Assembly (NCBI RefSeq): GCF_030689305.1
Contig: NZ_JAUYVM010000003.1
Coordinates: 421,148-485,147, forward strand
Length of the DNA stretch: 64,000 nucleotides
Reading direction: 5' to 3'
Origin: Vibrio penaeicida
GTDB lineage: Bacteria > Pseudomonadota > Gammaproteobacteria > Enterobacterales > Vibrionaceae
The notes under the pieces were generated by a model, which saw only the letters and a program-made list of their open reading frames with translations, was not told the origin of the DNA and searched no databases. Both the position numbers and the translations under genes were made by a program. Below, one piece after another: positions 37,045-45,751 of this stretch; positions within the stretch are counted from its first letter, which is position 1; every line of letters begins with the position of its first letter.

Positions 37045-38485
37045 AAGACGTAACCCTAGTTTCGATCGTGTTATTTTGGTGAGCAGATTCTATATAAAAG
37101 CGTCGGAGTAGGTTTGCTGCACTCAAAGCACGGTATTCCTTGGTCGCACGGAAATCGCTCAACGGCTCAAAGTCGTCCGCAATGGTTTTCATCGCAGCGA
37201 GTACCGTTTCTTCAGTCCAAGCTTTATCCACTAGTGCCTGTTCGCAGTGCGTTGCACGTTTAGGAGTCGCGGCCATACCTCCAAATGCAATTCGCGCTTG
37301 TTTTACTACGCCATTCTCTACGGTTAAGTTAAACGCACCGCAGACTGCCGAGATGTCATCGTCTAAGCGTTTTGAAATTTTGTATGCCTTAAATGTTTGC
37401 TCTGTTGCCAGAAGTGGAATATGGATAGATTCAATAAACTCGCTGGGTTGCTGAGCTGTGACTTTGTAACTCACAAAATAATCTTCTAACAACATAAGCC
37501 GAGAAGATTCCCCTCGGCGTAGTGACAGTTGAGCACCTAAAGCGATGAGTAAAGGGGGCGTATCGCCAATTGGAGATGCATTAGCGATGTTGCCGCCTAT
37601 GGTGCCTTGATTGCGAACTTGAAGTGATGCAAATCGATGAAGAAGCTCACCAAAATCTGGAAAGTGCTGAGCGAGTGACTGGTATGCGTCATTCAGCGTG
37701 ACGTTAGCGCCTAATATCAATTGTTTACCTTCAACTTTGCAGCGCTTCATGTCCGCAACTGCAGCGACGCTAATTAGGGTTTCAATAGGGCGTCTAAACT
37801 GAGTCACTTCCAGAGCGAGATCGGTTCCCCCCGCAACCAACTTGGCGCTGGGATGACGCATGTACAGATCAGCCAATTCGTCTGTGTTTGTTGGGAGGAA
37901 GGCATGGTGATCACCACATTGCAATTCCCCTTTTTTGATGGAGAGAGCAGTGAGTTTGGCGATGGTTTCTTCTTCCAATATTGAAAAGTGGTCTCTGAGT
38001 TGTTGATTGTTGCTGAGTGACATCGCCGCATCAATGATAGGTCGATAGCCTGTACATCGACATAAGTTGCCTGCAAGTGCTTCCAATATATCGTGCTTGG
38101 TTGCTGTCGTTTTGTTCTTGGTGAGGGCAAACATAGACATGATAAAGCCAGGTGTACAGAAGCCGCATTGTGAGCCGTGAAAGTCCACCATTGCCTGTTG
38201 CACCGGATGTAAGCACCCATCTGGATTTTTTAGATCTTCAACGGTGATTAGCTGCTTTCCGTGTAAAGATGAAACGAAAGTCAGGCACGAGTTAATAGAT
38301 TGGTACACCAGTTTTCCATCGACCACTTCACCTAATACAACGGTACACGCTCCGCAGTCACCCGAACCGCATCCTTCTTTTGTTCCGGTTTTATTCAGTT
38401 GTGTTCGCACGTATTGCAAGACAGTTGTGTTTGGCGACACATCTTTAATGTGTATCACGGATTGGTTAAGCAAAAACGAAATCAC
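37037..38485 (-). CDS. xdhA: Xanthine dehydrogenase FeS/FAD subunit
   Basis: Carries electrons from the molybdenum centre to NAD+. Two [2Fe-2S] motifs: C39, C44 and C47 in GCGSGDCGACTVVLG plus a later Cys in NSCLTF, and QCGFCTPGF with NLCRCTGYRP. The FAD domain starts at about 195, with the nucleotide loop AKLVAGGTDLALE and GNIANASPIGDTPP. GTG at 38485 is preferred: AGGAG stands 5 bases before it and the protein then begins ISFLLNQS, like known XdhA proteins. The ATG-like start at 38527 has no ribosome site. First gene of the operon, behind a palindromic operator candidate. Confidence 0.94.
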   Translation of the reverse strand: MISFLLNQSVIHIKDVSPNTTVLQYVRTQLNKTGTKEGCGSGDCGACTVVLGEVVDGKLVYQSINSCLTFVSSLHGKQLITVEDLKNPDGCLHPVQQAMVDFHGSQCGFCTPGFIMSMFALTKNKTTATKHDILEALAGNLCRCTGYRPIIDAAMSLSNNQQLRDHFSILEEETIAKLTALSIKKGELQCGDHHAFLPTNTDELADLYMRHPSAKLVAGGTDLALEVTQFRRPIETLISVAAVADMKRCKVEGKQLILGANVTLNDAYQSLAQHFPDFGELLHRFASLQVRNQGTIGGNIANASPIGDTPPLLIALGAQLSLRRGESSRLMLLEDYFVSYKVTAQQPSEFIESIHIPLLATEQTFKAYKISKRLDDDISAVCGAFNLTVENGVVKQARIAFGGMAATPKRATHCEQALVDKAWTEETVLAAMKTIADDFEPLSDFRATKEYRALSAANLLRRFYIESAHQNNTIETRVTSYV

Positions 38486-38527
38486 GGTTTCTCCTAGCAT
38501 TGTATCGATCAATAAAAGCTGACCCAT

Positions 38528-38561
38528 AGGTCAAGTTTTGAACAAACTGACCTGAAGGTCA
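38528..38561. promoter_or_regulatory. Candidate operator of the xdh operon (AGGTCA half-sites)
   Basis: A perfect 6-2-6 palindrome TGACCT-GA-AGGTCA (38548-38561) with one more AGGTCA half-site at 38528-38533, about 45-75 bases before the xdhA start. The position fits a repressor responding to a purine or urate. No regulator gene is adjacent. Confidence 0.55.
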
Positions 38562-39100
38562 ACAATTTGTTAACGTTTTTGATACATTTGTGCTCAAGTA
38601 ACCTATGGATGCTTGTCTTTGTACAGCGAATGGGTATGGCGACAATTAAAAATATGAGTCAAGAATAGAGATGTTTCTTAATTTTCTACGTGACCATAAT
38701 ATTTGTTTGGAGATGATGTAAAAAAGCCATGTTATAAAGTCAGGTAACTCAATATAAATTGAGTTTAATAATTGTTTTATTACTTAAGTTGTCATTGACT
38801 TTAAAGTTTTAAGACTTAGATTTTTGTGTTTGTGTTAATGCAAATTATTGTTATTTAAAGATTTTTACAATTTTTTGAAGTCTTTTGAACTAGCTTGAAT
38901 AAATATAACAGAGATTTTTTATTTACCTTTTTAATATATTTGTTTGTCTATTTTCTCAAGTCTATTCATGTGAATAATAGGTACACACAATGTAACATTT
39001 GTTTCATTTTTATTGAGTGTTAAAGTGTTTTTCTATATATATTTAAATTTAAAGTTAGTGAATAATATCGACCAAATAAACAACAATTTGGAAGCACAAA
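38562..39100. other. AT-rich intergenic region
   Basis: Divergent promoter region of xdhA and the barrel protein gene. A hairpin with 8-bp arms AACTCAAT/ATTGAGTT (38746-38765) lies in the middle. No gene seen. Confidence 0.45.
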
Positions 39101-39721
39101 ATGAAGAAGTATTTTGCAGCAGCAATGGCGGCAGCTTTATCTTTACCAGCCGTAGCTAACCATACCGAAATTGATGGGATGGATTTTGGTCCACTGGCAT
39201 CACTTGTGGGCACATGGAAATCGGTTGAAGCTGGTGGAGTGGATATTGCACCAGCACAAAAGGGTACACCACAAGGTGAAGGCACCCCAGCAGTTACCCC
39301 ATTTTATGAAGTAATTACATTTGAAGTTGCAGCGGACGCAGTCAATGCGAGCTCGCAAAGCCTTGTTGCTCTGTATTATAAACAAGAAGTATTCAGAAAA
39401 GCGGACGACACGAAGTTTCACGACCAGCGAGGCTACTCTATCTACGATGCTGATAACCAAATTGTTTACAACTCCTTCTGCGTTCCTCGCACAACGTGTG
39501 TAACGGCAGAAGGGCAAGCGGGTAAACAGATGACGCTTACAGCGTCTAAGCGCGGAATAGCGGAGTCTAATTTCATGACAGATAACGCAACGACTACGGG
39601 GTTCTCCATGACTATCTCAATTGAAGACGAAAAGCTGACTTATTCGCAAAATACCGTTTTGAATATTTATGGGAATGCGATGGCGCATACAGATGCGAGT
39701 ACTTTGTATAAAGTGAATTAA
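39101..39721 (+). CDS. Secreted nitrobindin-like (heme-binding beta-barrel) protein
   Basis: A 206-residue protein with a signal peptide (1-20, SLPAVANH) and one domain resembling the FABP/nitrobindin-type ten-strand barrel: LASLVGTWKS near the start, then TPFYEVITFE and HDQRGYSIYD, and a late tail of strands. Cytosolic nitrobindins bind heme; whether this secreted form does is not clear, and I could not assign a heme-ligand histidine with confidence. GGAAG precedes the ATG. Single gene with its own terminator, between AT-rich gaps. Confidence 0.6.
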   Translation: MKKYFAAAMAAALSLPAVANHTEIDGMDFGPLASLVGTWKSVEAGGVDIAPAQKGTPQGEGTPAVTPFYEVITFEVAADAVNASSQSLVALYYKQEVFRKADDTKFHDQRGYSIYDADNQIVYNSFCVPRTTCVTAEGQAGKQMTLTASKRGIAESNFMTDNATTTGFSMTISIEDEKLTYSQNTVLNIYGNAMAHTDASTLYKVN

Positions 39722-39751
39722 AAGCCAGTCTAAATTTTGGGTAAGTCATAG

Positions 39752-39774
39752 AAAGCATCCATTGGGTGCTTTTT
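39752..39774 (+). terminator. Terminator of the barrel protein gene
   Basis: Arms AAAGCATCC and GGGTGCTTT (one G-U pair) with a 3-nt loop and following TTT. Confidence 0.75.
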
Positions 39775-40513
39775 ACATTTGAGGCTTACCGGAATGTGAA
39801 TAATTGGGTTAATTGCTAACGTAATGTTAGAAGTCATAAAATTTGAATCACTGTTTAATTTTCATTATTAAAATATATAGTATAAAAGGTTGTAAATTTT
39901 ACTGTTAGCTTGATAGTAAATAAATATATAATTGCTTAACTATAAGTTAAGCTGGTTGTAGTTGGATTGTATACTTGTTTTATTGCTAGTTTAAATACTG
40001 TGTGAGCTTTTCTAAATATACCATCAATTTTATTGTGATTTCTTATTTGTTACTGTATAACAAACACATTCGGTTTTTAACTTCTTTTGTTTTGTTTTGT
40101 TTATTATCTGTTTGTTTTTTAATTTCAACTTATTGAATGTAAAGGTTATAATAATTCTTTTAAATTTAAAACTAAAAATAAATTAGTATTACCTTATGTT
40201 TTTTTGGGTTAATGGTCTAACTTGTTGTTTTTTATGATATTTTAATTGGTGTGATATTCATTTAGGTTGAGTTTAACTAATGATTAATTATACTCAAAAT
40301 TAAGAATTTATTATTCAAATGGATGTTGTTTGTGATTCCTATCTCGATATTGATCTTTGTTAGATTATGGCTAAATTAGATGGTGGTTATTATTTGCATT
40401 TGTAAATATCATAAACCATATTATTGTAGCCACTTCATTTTATGTTTTAGATAAAGTATGCGTGTCTGTATTATTTGGTAAATTGCTCTTATGTTATTTG
40501 TAGGGTAGGTCTG
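39775..40513. other. 740-base AT-rich region without a gene
   Basis: Very A/T-rich with many T runs; one small dyad GCTTAAC/GTTAAGC at 39934-39952. It could hold a silenced (H-NS type) promoter region for the protease gene. No frame or known RNA seen. Confidence 0.45.
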
Positions 40514-40584
40514 TTCCATTTTTAAGGGGTTTTAGTATCTATAACCCTAGGGCAACCTTATATACAATCACGTTAAAAATGGAA
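40514..40584 (+). promoter_or_regulatory. Long stem-loop in the 5' leader of the astacin protease
   Basis: Perfect 12-bp arms TTCCATTTTTAA (40514-40525) and TTAAAAATGGAA (40573-40584) enclose an inner GGGGTT/AACCCT pairing. The element ends 30 bases before the start codon, close to the GGAGG ribosome site. Confidence 0.5.
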
Positions 40585-40613
40585 GTGGAATCTGACAACA
40601 TATGGAGGTAGTT

Positions 40614-41801
40614 ATGAAGCTTAACATAGTAATTTCAATATCTGCATTTTCTATGACTCCGCTCTTTGCATTTAGTGCAAATGAAACAGATGTAAATGCA
40701 GAAGTACCCGCTATTGATACTCAGCAGACTCATATTATAGGGACGAATGACATTATATCCTATGATGTGAAAGAGTTGGTTGGTGGTAAAGCCGCGGTAT
40801 TCCAAGGTGATATAGTGCTAGGTTCCGCGAGCAATGTTCAAGAATATGGTGTTCAACCAATGCGTTTCTTCGATGAAGGCGAAATGACGGGGTATGCGGC
40901 ATGGAGTGGGTATGCGAAGTGGCCAAACGGTGTCGTCCCTTATACTATTTCAGCCAATATCCCGGCTTATGATGTTGCTTCTATAAAAGAAGGGATGAGT
41001 TGGATCGAAAACGTGTCGAATGTTCGTTTTGTTGAGCGAAGTAATCAAGCTGGATACATTACTATCATTCGTGATCGTGGTTGCTACTCTCAAGTTGGTT
41101 ATACTGGTAGAGCTCAAAACCTGTCTATTGGTCAGGGCTGTGGTACGCCGGGTATTGCTGCTCATGAATTCCTTCATGCACTTGGCTTTTGGCACGAGCA
41201 ATCACGCGCTGATCGCGATCAATATGTGAATATTCATTGGAATAACATTGAACAGGGCAAAGAGCATAATTTCGAGAAGAAAGGGGAAGTGACAACGTCC
41301 GTTGGTCCGTACGATGTGCATTCTATCATGCATTATTCCTATCGTGCGTTTAGTATTAATGGTCAGCCAACGATTACGTCCAAAGATCCTTCTGTGCCCA
41401 ACGATCAGTTAGGTCAACGCCAGCGTTTAAGTGATTATGATATTGCAGCATTGCAAGAAACATATGGAGGAGGGGGTACAACGCCACCTCCTACACCCGA
41501 CCCTATCAGTGCAACTATTACAGATGTGAGTGTTGCAAGCGGTGAATGGCAGTACTTTGTTTTGGATTTACCTAGCGGTTACAGGAATCTGACAATCACA
41601 ACGTATGGCGGGAGAGGCGATGTGGATCTATATGTAAGGAAAGACGCTCGACCTACCTTTGATTATTACAATTGTGCTTCTTGGCGTGATGGTAATTCTG
41701 AAATATGTGATATTAATTCCCCCGAAGCTGGGGAGTGGTATATTGGCGTAAATGGTTACTTTGCAAGTTCAGGCGTTACGATCACCGTCGAAGCGGATTG
41801 A
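40614..41801 (+). CDS. Secreted astacin-type (M12A) metalloprotease with PPC domain
   Basis: Extracellular zinc endopeptidase. Signal peptide about 1-21; propeptide to about 100; catalytic domain about 105-300 with the full zinc motif HEFLHALGFWHEQSRADRD (His184, Glu185, His188, His194) and the Met-turn SIMHYSYR. After a TPPPTPDP linker, the C-terminal 95 residues form a pre-peptidase C-terminal (PPC) domain (GDVDLYVRKD, EAGEWYIGVNGY), common in secreted proteases of Vibrio and relatives. ATG at 40614 has GGAGG 5 bases before; the ATG at 40602 does not. Followed by a strong terminator. Confidence 0.93.
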   Translation: MKLNIVISISAFSMTPLFAFSANETDVNAEVPAIDTQQTHIIGTNDIISYDVKELVGGKAAVFQGDIVLGSASNVQEYGVQPMRFFDEGEMTGYAAWSGYAKWPNGVVPYTISANIPAYDVASIKEGMSWIENVSNVRFVERSNQAGYITIIRDRGCYSQVGYTGRAQNLSIGQGCGTPGIAAHEFLHALGFWHEQSRADRDQYVNIHWNNIEQGKEHNFEKKGEVTTSVGPYDVHSIMHYSYRAFSINGQPTITSKDPSVPNDQLGQRQRLSDYDIAALQETYGGGGTTPPPTPDPISATITDVSVASGEWQYFVLDLPSGYRNLTITTYGGRGDVDLYVRKDARPTFDYYNCASWRDGNSEICDINSPEAGEWYIGVNGYFASSGVTITVEAD

Positions 41802-41823
41802 ATATTTCGTTAAACACATGTAA

Positions 41824-41855
41824 AAAGCCAGCTTCGTTTTGATGAAGCTGGCTTT
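41824..41855 (+). terminator. Terminator of the astacin gene
   Basis: Perfect 12-bp arms AAAGCCAGCTTC and GAAGCTGGCTTT with an 8-nt loop, then T-rich sequence. Confidence 0.85.
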
Positions 41856-41943
41856 CTTAATTCTTGGTGCTTACTTTTGAGCTGACAACTGTTTCGAGCT
41901 GGAAAACTGTTTTGAGCCAGCAAGCTAAATACGCAAGCGACGC

Positions 41944-42327
41944 TTAAATCTTAGATACGTTGTATCCAGACTCGCGCAGTAAATCTCTTTCTTGCTTAAT
42001 CAGTTGTGCTCTATCTTCAATGAGCTCATGAAGTGCTTGAGAAGGCTTAGAAGCCAATTCTTTAAATTGATCGAAAGAAGAGGCGTGTTCGACGCTTTTA
42101 AGCATTTCGCTTACAGCGTTACGCGCTTCACATGGATCAGTTTCTGTTTTGAAATAGTCAACGCTGTGTACGGCTTCTTTCATTTCGGCAAGAAGCTCGG
42201 CAGGGCTATTTTCTAAAGCAATTAACATGTAGTTATCGAGAACACGTTTAGCAAACAATAGCTCTTTCAATGGAATATCGCGCCCACTTACAATTAGGGA
42301 CTGGCTCAGAATGGGACTAGAACTCAT
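41944..42327 (-). CDS. Hypothetical small helical cytosolic protein
   Basis: 127 residues, no signal peptide or membrane segment, mostly helical and rich in Glu, Leu and Ser. Segments such as AELLAEMKEAVHSVDYFKT and EDRAQLIKQERDLLRESGY suggest helical hairpins. AAGGAAAAACC stands before the ATG, supporting a real gene. Not recognised. It is a single gene on the minus strand between the protease terminator and the SnoaL-like gene. Confidence 0.65.
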   Translation of the reverse strand: MSSSPILSQSLIVSGRDIPLKELLFAKRVLDNYMLIALENSPAELLAEMKEAVHSVDYFKTETDPCEARNAVSEMLKSVEHASSFDQFKELASKPSQALHELIEDRAQLIKQERDLLRESGYNVSKI

Positions 42328-42541
42328 GGTTTTTCCTTAAACGAAAACAAAGGTTGGGCTAGGCAAAGGAAGCAAAAGTGAATAGATTTGTGCTTCATTT
42401 CAATATTTATACAGTGTTTGAGTCGATGTCAAAGGAAATGAACGGAAAAAGAAAATTTTTTCTGGTTGAAGGGCGGGGGTATCCTTTCCCCCTAGAGACG
42501 TTACCTGACCATTAAGGTATAGGCTAACGAGTTTTCAGCGA

Positions 42542-43570
42542 TTACCAGCGGTAAGGGTAAGCAAAGATTTCGTTAATATTGTAGCGTTCGTCGACGGGTT
42601 TCACTTTTTGTTCCACGCTCCACTGTTCAACAATTTTTCCTTGATTGTTGAAACGGAAAATGTCGATGTAACCTGTGCCTTGATCGTTTTCGACATCACG
42701 ATCCACTTGCTTGGAGTGGACAAGCACCATATCCCCCATCGCAATGGTTTGAGCCGGTGTACGGACAAAACGCTTCCCATTTTGCGCCATACCTTGAAGG
42801 TGGTTGATAAAGGCAGCTTTACCATTTTGCGCTTCAGGTGTGTGCCCAACAAAGTTAGCGTCGACAAAACGTCTCACATCATTGAGATCGCTGAGGTCGT
42901 TGTAGGTATTGATAACTCGAAGCGCTTTTGTGCGATTGAGATCTTGGTTCTGTCTTGCGTACATATCAACCTCAGGACCCGAAAGCTCTGTGCTAGACTC
43001 TACGCCTTGATAGTGATCCCAGTGCTCAACCAATTTACCATCTTCGACACGCCAGATATCAACATACACATCTGTACTGCCGTTGTTTGTCCATGCAGAG
43101 TGAATGGCAACGTAATCTTTTTCTGCAATCGTTCGCAAAATATCTACTTCAATGTTTGGGTTGTCGTCTAGGTACTTCAACAACTCGACACGCAGTGGTT
43201 CGGCACCATCAGGGTAATCAGGTGCGTGCTGAACGTAAACTTCACCAATGTAGTCGTAGTAAGTGTTGTAATCTCTGTTGATCAACGTGTCTGTGTAGAA
43301 ACCTTCAGCAACATGTACCGACTCCATTGTTTGGAAGAAATCCTGACGAGCCTTAGATTGTTGATAGCGACCCTTATAAGATTGATTTGCATAAGAACGG
43401 CTCGGGAAAACGATGGCATTTTTTTGTGCTTGAGAATGTTGAGGAAATTGAATCGAACGTTGTTGTTCATTAGATTCACCTGGGAAAACGATCGCTTGTG
43501 AATTTTGAGCAACAGCAGCACCAGAAAGGGATGCCATAATTAGGCTTGATAGTATTAGTTTTTTAGACAT
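42542..43570 (-). CDS. Secreted protein with two SnoaL/NTF2-like domains
   Basis: Signal peptide (1-21, AAVAQN), then a linker with three IxFPxxS-type words (IVFPGES, IQFPQHS, IVFPSRS), then two NTF2-like (SnoaL) domains at about 83-205 and 215-335. Both domains carry the late strand pattern of the family (DIWRVEDGKLVEHWDHYQ and DIFRFNNQGKIVEQWSVEQ). SnoaL-like proteins are small-molecule-binding cones, sometimes enzymes; this secreted tandem form has no assigned function that I know. Good ribosome site AAAGGAAG. Divergent from a LysR regulator that probably controls it. Confidence 0.8.
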   Translation of the reverse strand: MSKKLILSSLIMASLSGAAVAQNSQAIVFPGESNEQQRSIQFPQHSQAQKNAIVFPSRSYANQSYKGRYQQSKARQDFFQTMESVHVAEGFYTDTLINRDYNTYYDYIGEVYVQHAPDYPDGAEPLRVELLKYLDDNPNIEVDILRTIAEKDYVAIHSAWTNNGSTDVYVDIWRVEDGKLVEHWDHYQGVESSTELSGPEVDMYARQNQDLNRTKALRVINTYNDLSDLNDVRRFVDANFVGHTPEAQNGKAAFINHLQGMAQNGKRFVRTPAQTIAMGDMVLVHSKQVDRDVENDQGTGYIDIFRFNNQGKIVEQWSVEQKVKPVDERYNINEIFAYPYRW

Positions 43571-43656
43571 TTTGTCTTCCTTTTTATCTTCTTGGGAGAA
43601 AACACATCCTATTGACTGTCTGAATGGCGAACAATATGACCATATGAATAGGTAAT

Positions 43657-44553
43657 ATGCACAAAACCGATTATTTAGCGATAGATGGCAAGTTGCTGAC
43701 GCAATTTCTCGCCATTTACGATTTTCAGTCTGTATCGCGGGCTGCCCAGTATTTGAACATTAACCAGTCTTCAGCCAGCCATGCATTGGAAAGGCTCAGG
43801 AAAATTCTGGATGATCCGTTGTTTGTTCGAAGTGGGAGAGGGCTTATTCCTACGGAAAGGGCAGATACGGTGGCGCTGGATGCAAGGTTAGTCCTTGCCA
43901 AGTTAGAAGCCATGTCGACCGATATGACTTACGATCCTTCTACTGATAAAGGGGAATTCACGATCATGGCGAATGATTATGAAATCGAACATATTCTGAA
44001 GCCTGTATTTCCTCTTTTTCAGCAGCAAGCTCCAGAACTGACAATTCGAATCATTCATGCGATTTCTGGTTTGGATATTCCAACAGCACTAAGGGAAGGA
44101 GTAGCAGATCTCGCAATAAACCCAGACATTGATATCGATGCCACTGATATACGTCAAAAGCGTTTGATTTCAGATTTTGATGTTGTTTATTACGATCCAA
44201 GCCAGCGTAGTGCGCCAAGCAGCGTAGAGGAATATTGCAATGCAAGACACGGCATCATTGTGTTAGGAGACATAAAAAAGACCGAAGCCGACAACCAGTT
44301 AGTGGCTCGTGGTAAAGAACGGAAAATTGCGATTAAAACCAGTTCTTTTAATGTATTGGCTAGCCTAGTTCGTGGCACTGATATCATTACCACCATGCCT
44401 TCTCGGCTCTCAGAATCCATCTTTAATGGTTTGGCGCAATGCCCTTCCCCTATTGACCTTGCTCCGTATTCCATTGTTCAGCTTTGGCACCAGCAGAACA
44501 GCCACTCCGCGCGACATAAATGGGTGCGTGAAACCATACAATCTCCCTTTTAG
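43657..44553 (+). CDS. LysR family transcriptional regulator
   Basis: 298 residues: N-terminal winged helix (about 10-70, VSRAAQYLNINQSSASHALE and the FVRSGRGLIPT wing) and a periplasmic-binding-like effector domain (about 95-298). It is divergent from the secreted SnoaL-like protein gene, with 86 bases between them, the usual LysR arrangement. An imperfect CCTATT...AATAGG dyad lies in that spacer. Confidence 0.92.
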   Translation: MHKTDYLAIDGKLLTQFLAIYDFQSVSRAAQYLNINQSSASHALERLRKILDDPLFVRSGRGLIPTERADTVALDARLVLAKLEAMSTDMTYDPSTDKGEFTIMANDYEIEHILKPVFPLFQQQAPELTIRIIHAISGLDIPTALREGVADLAINPDIDIDATDIRQKRLISDFDVVYYDPSQRSAPSSVEEYCNARHGIIVLGDIKKTEADNQLVARGKERKIAIKTSSFNVLASLVRGTDIITTMPSRLSESIFNGLAQCPSPIDLAPYSIVQLWHQQNSHSARHKWVRETIQSPF

Positions 44554-44690
44554 CCAGCACCTTAGAGTGCGCTTTGTGAAAGGAAAAAGAACGGAATGTG
44601 AGCATCACGATATTCACTTATTTAGTTGAGTGACATCAGTTTCATACTATGTACACTTTGCTGCTTACCGACAAATCAAAGGATTGTTAA

Positions 44691-45248
44691 ATGAAAGTAG
44701 CCATTGCGGGTGTCTCTATTCTTATGCTGGCTGGGTGTGTGAACCAGCAGAACGTTGAAAAAGCATCGCTCACTCCCGTTAACTGTGAAGGAAGTGTTGA
44801 GCTGCCCGCACATCTCGCGGATCACTTTGAAGCCGCAGAAGATGCTGCCTTATTAGAAAACGCATTGGGCGCACCCGAAGAAGGTAAATTGTGCCAAGGT
44901 AAAGTGTACGTGAGCAAGGAATCGTCAAACGTTACGCTCTTTCGAGCATGGAATAGTACGAATCCATACAGCCAATTTGGTCAATGGTGGGCACATGAAG
45001 TTCCTGCAGGAAATGTCGCTAAATACCGAGAAAATTATGAGATTTGTTACCAATGGTCGCCATTAGATAAACTGGTGACGTGTAATTTAAAGCCGGGAAC
45101 AAAAGTAGTTATAGGAACGGGCCAGAGCGCGAAGTGCTCTGAATATCTCACCTACGAAGTTTCTGCTTCTCAGCAGGTTTACATTGAAAACAGTGCAGAT
45201 GTCGTTGCAAACTGCAGTGTGAAAGACGGCGTATTTGAATGGAAATAA
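44691..45248 (+). CDS. Putative lipoprotein of unknown function
   Basis: 185 residues with a lipobox LAGC at 14-17 (lipidated Cys17). AAAGGA lies before the ATG. The mature part has five or more cysteines (NCEG, LCQG, ICYQ, TCNL, KCSE, NCSV), suggesting disulfides in the periplasm. I do not recognise a domain. Confidence 0.72.
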   Translation: MKVAIAGVSILMLAGCVNQQNVEKASLTPVNCEGSVELPAHLADHFEAAEDAALLENALGAPEEGKLCQGKVYVSKESSNVTLFRAWNSTNPYSQFGQWWAHEVPAGNVAKYRENYEICYQWSPLDKLVTCNLKPGTKVVIGTGQSAKCSEYLTYEVSASQQVYIENSADVVANCSVKDGVFEWK

Positions 45249-45360
45249 ACCTTGTTCCTGCGCTTTAATGGAGTCACTGACAGAATCTGACACAGCGATG
45301 TGGTATACCTTCTCAATTCTAGTGACCACCAAAAGTAAAATAGCAAGCAGGAACATATAC

Positions 45361-45627
45361 ATGGAAAGGTTGAGAGATCTAAAAGGGTTCGGGCCAAAGA
45401 GTGAAGAAATCCTAGCTCAAGTCGATATTCATTCGGTCGAAGATTTTCTTAATACCGACAGCTACGAGCTTTACGCACGTCTTAAAACCAAAGTGAAAGG
45501 AACGGGCTTAAACTCCATTTATGCCATCATGGGCGCTAAAGAGAACGTTGATTGGCGTGTAATTGCTAAATCTAGAAAGACGGAAATTTTAATGCGGCTA
45601 GATGAAATGGGAATGGCACCCAAGTAA
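45361..45627 (+). CDS. Stand-alone TfoX C-terminal-domain protein
   Basis: 88 residues. LRDLKGFGPKSEEILAQVDI, then SVEDFLNTDSYELYARLK and the GTGLNSIYAIMGA segment match the helix-hairpin-helix-like C-terminal half of TfoX/Sxy competence regulators. The N-terminal TfoX half is absent, as in some annotated stand-alone versions. ATG at 45361 has AGGA about 11 bases upstream; a longer frame from 45235 would overlap the lipoprotein gene and is rejected. A terminator follows. Confidence 0.75.
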   Translation: MERLRDLKGFGPKSEEILAQVDIHSVEDFLNTDSYELYARLKTKVKGTGLNSIYAIMGAKENVDWRVIAKSRKTEILMRLDEMGMAPK

Positions 45628-45642
45628 AGGCAACAACACCCC

Positions 45643-45671
45643 AAAAAAAGCACTTAAACAGTGCTTTTTTT
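45643..45671 (+). terminator. Terminator after the TfoX-C protein gene
   Basis: AAAAAAGCACT and AGTGCTTTTTT arms around 5 bases with a long T run. Confidence 0.9.
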
Positions 45672-45751
45672 GTGTCTGGTCACAATGTACTTCTTTTCAC
45701 GGAAATTCATTTTGTTCTAACGTCTCGACTCCGGCAAAGTTGGAAGATAAG

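Noticed and set aside
42608..43171. 187-codon plus-strand frame inside the SnoaL-like gene
   Set aside because: Antisense shadow of a clear two-domain secreted protein; no ribosome site or domain.
45602..45751. N-terminal extension of the LAS peptidase frame
   Set aside because: Would begin within the TfoX-C gene, cross a strong terminator and place the signal peptide internally.
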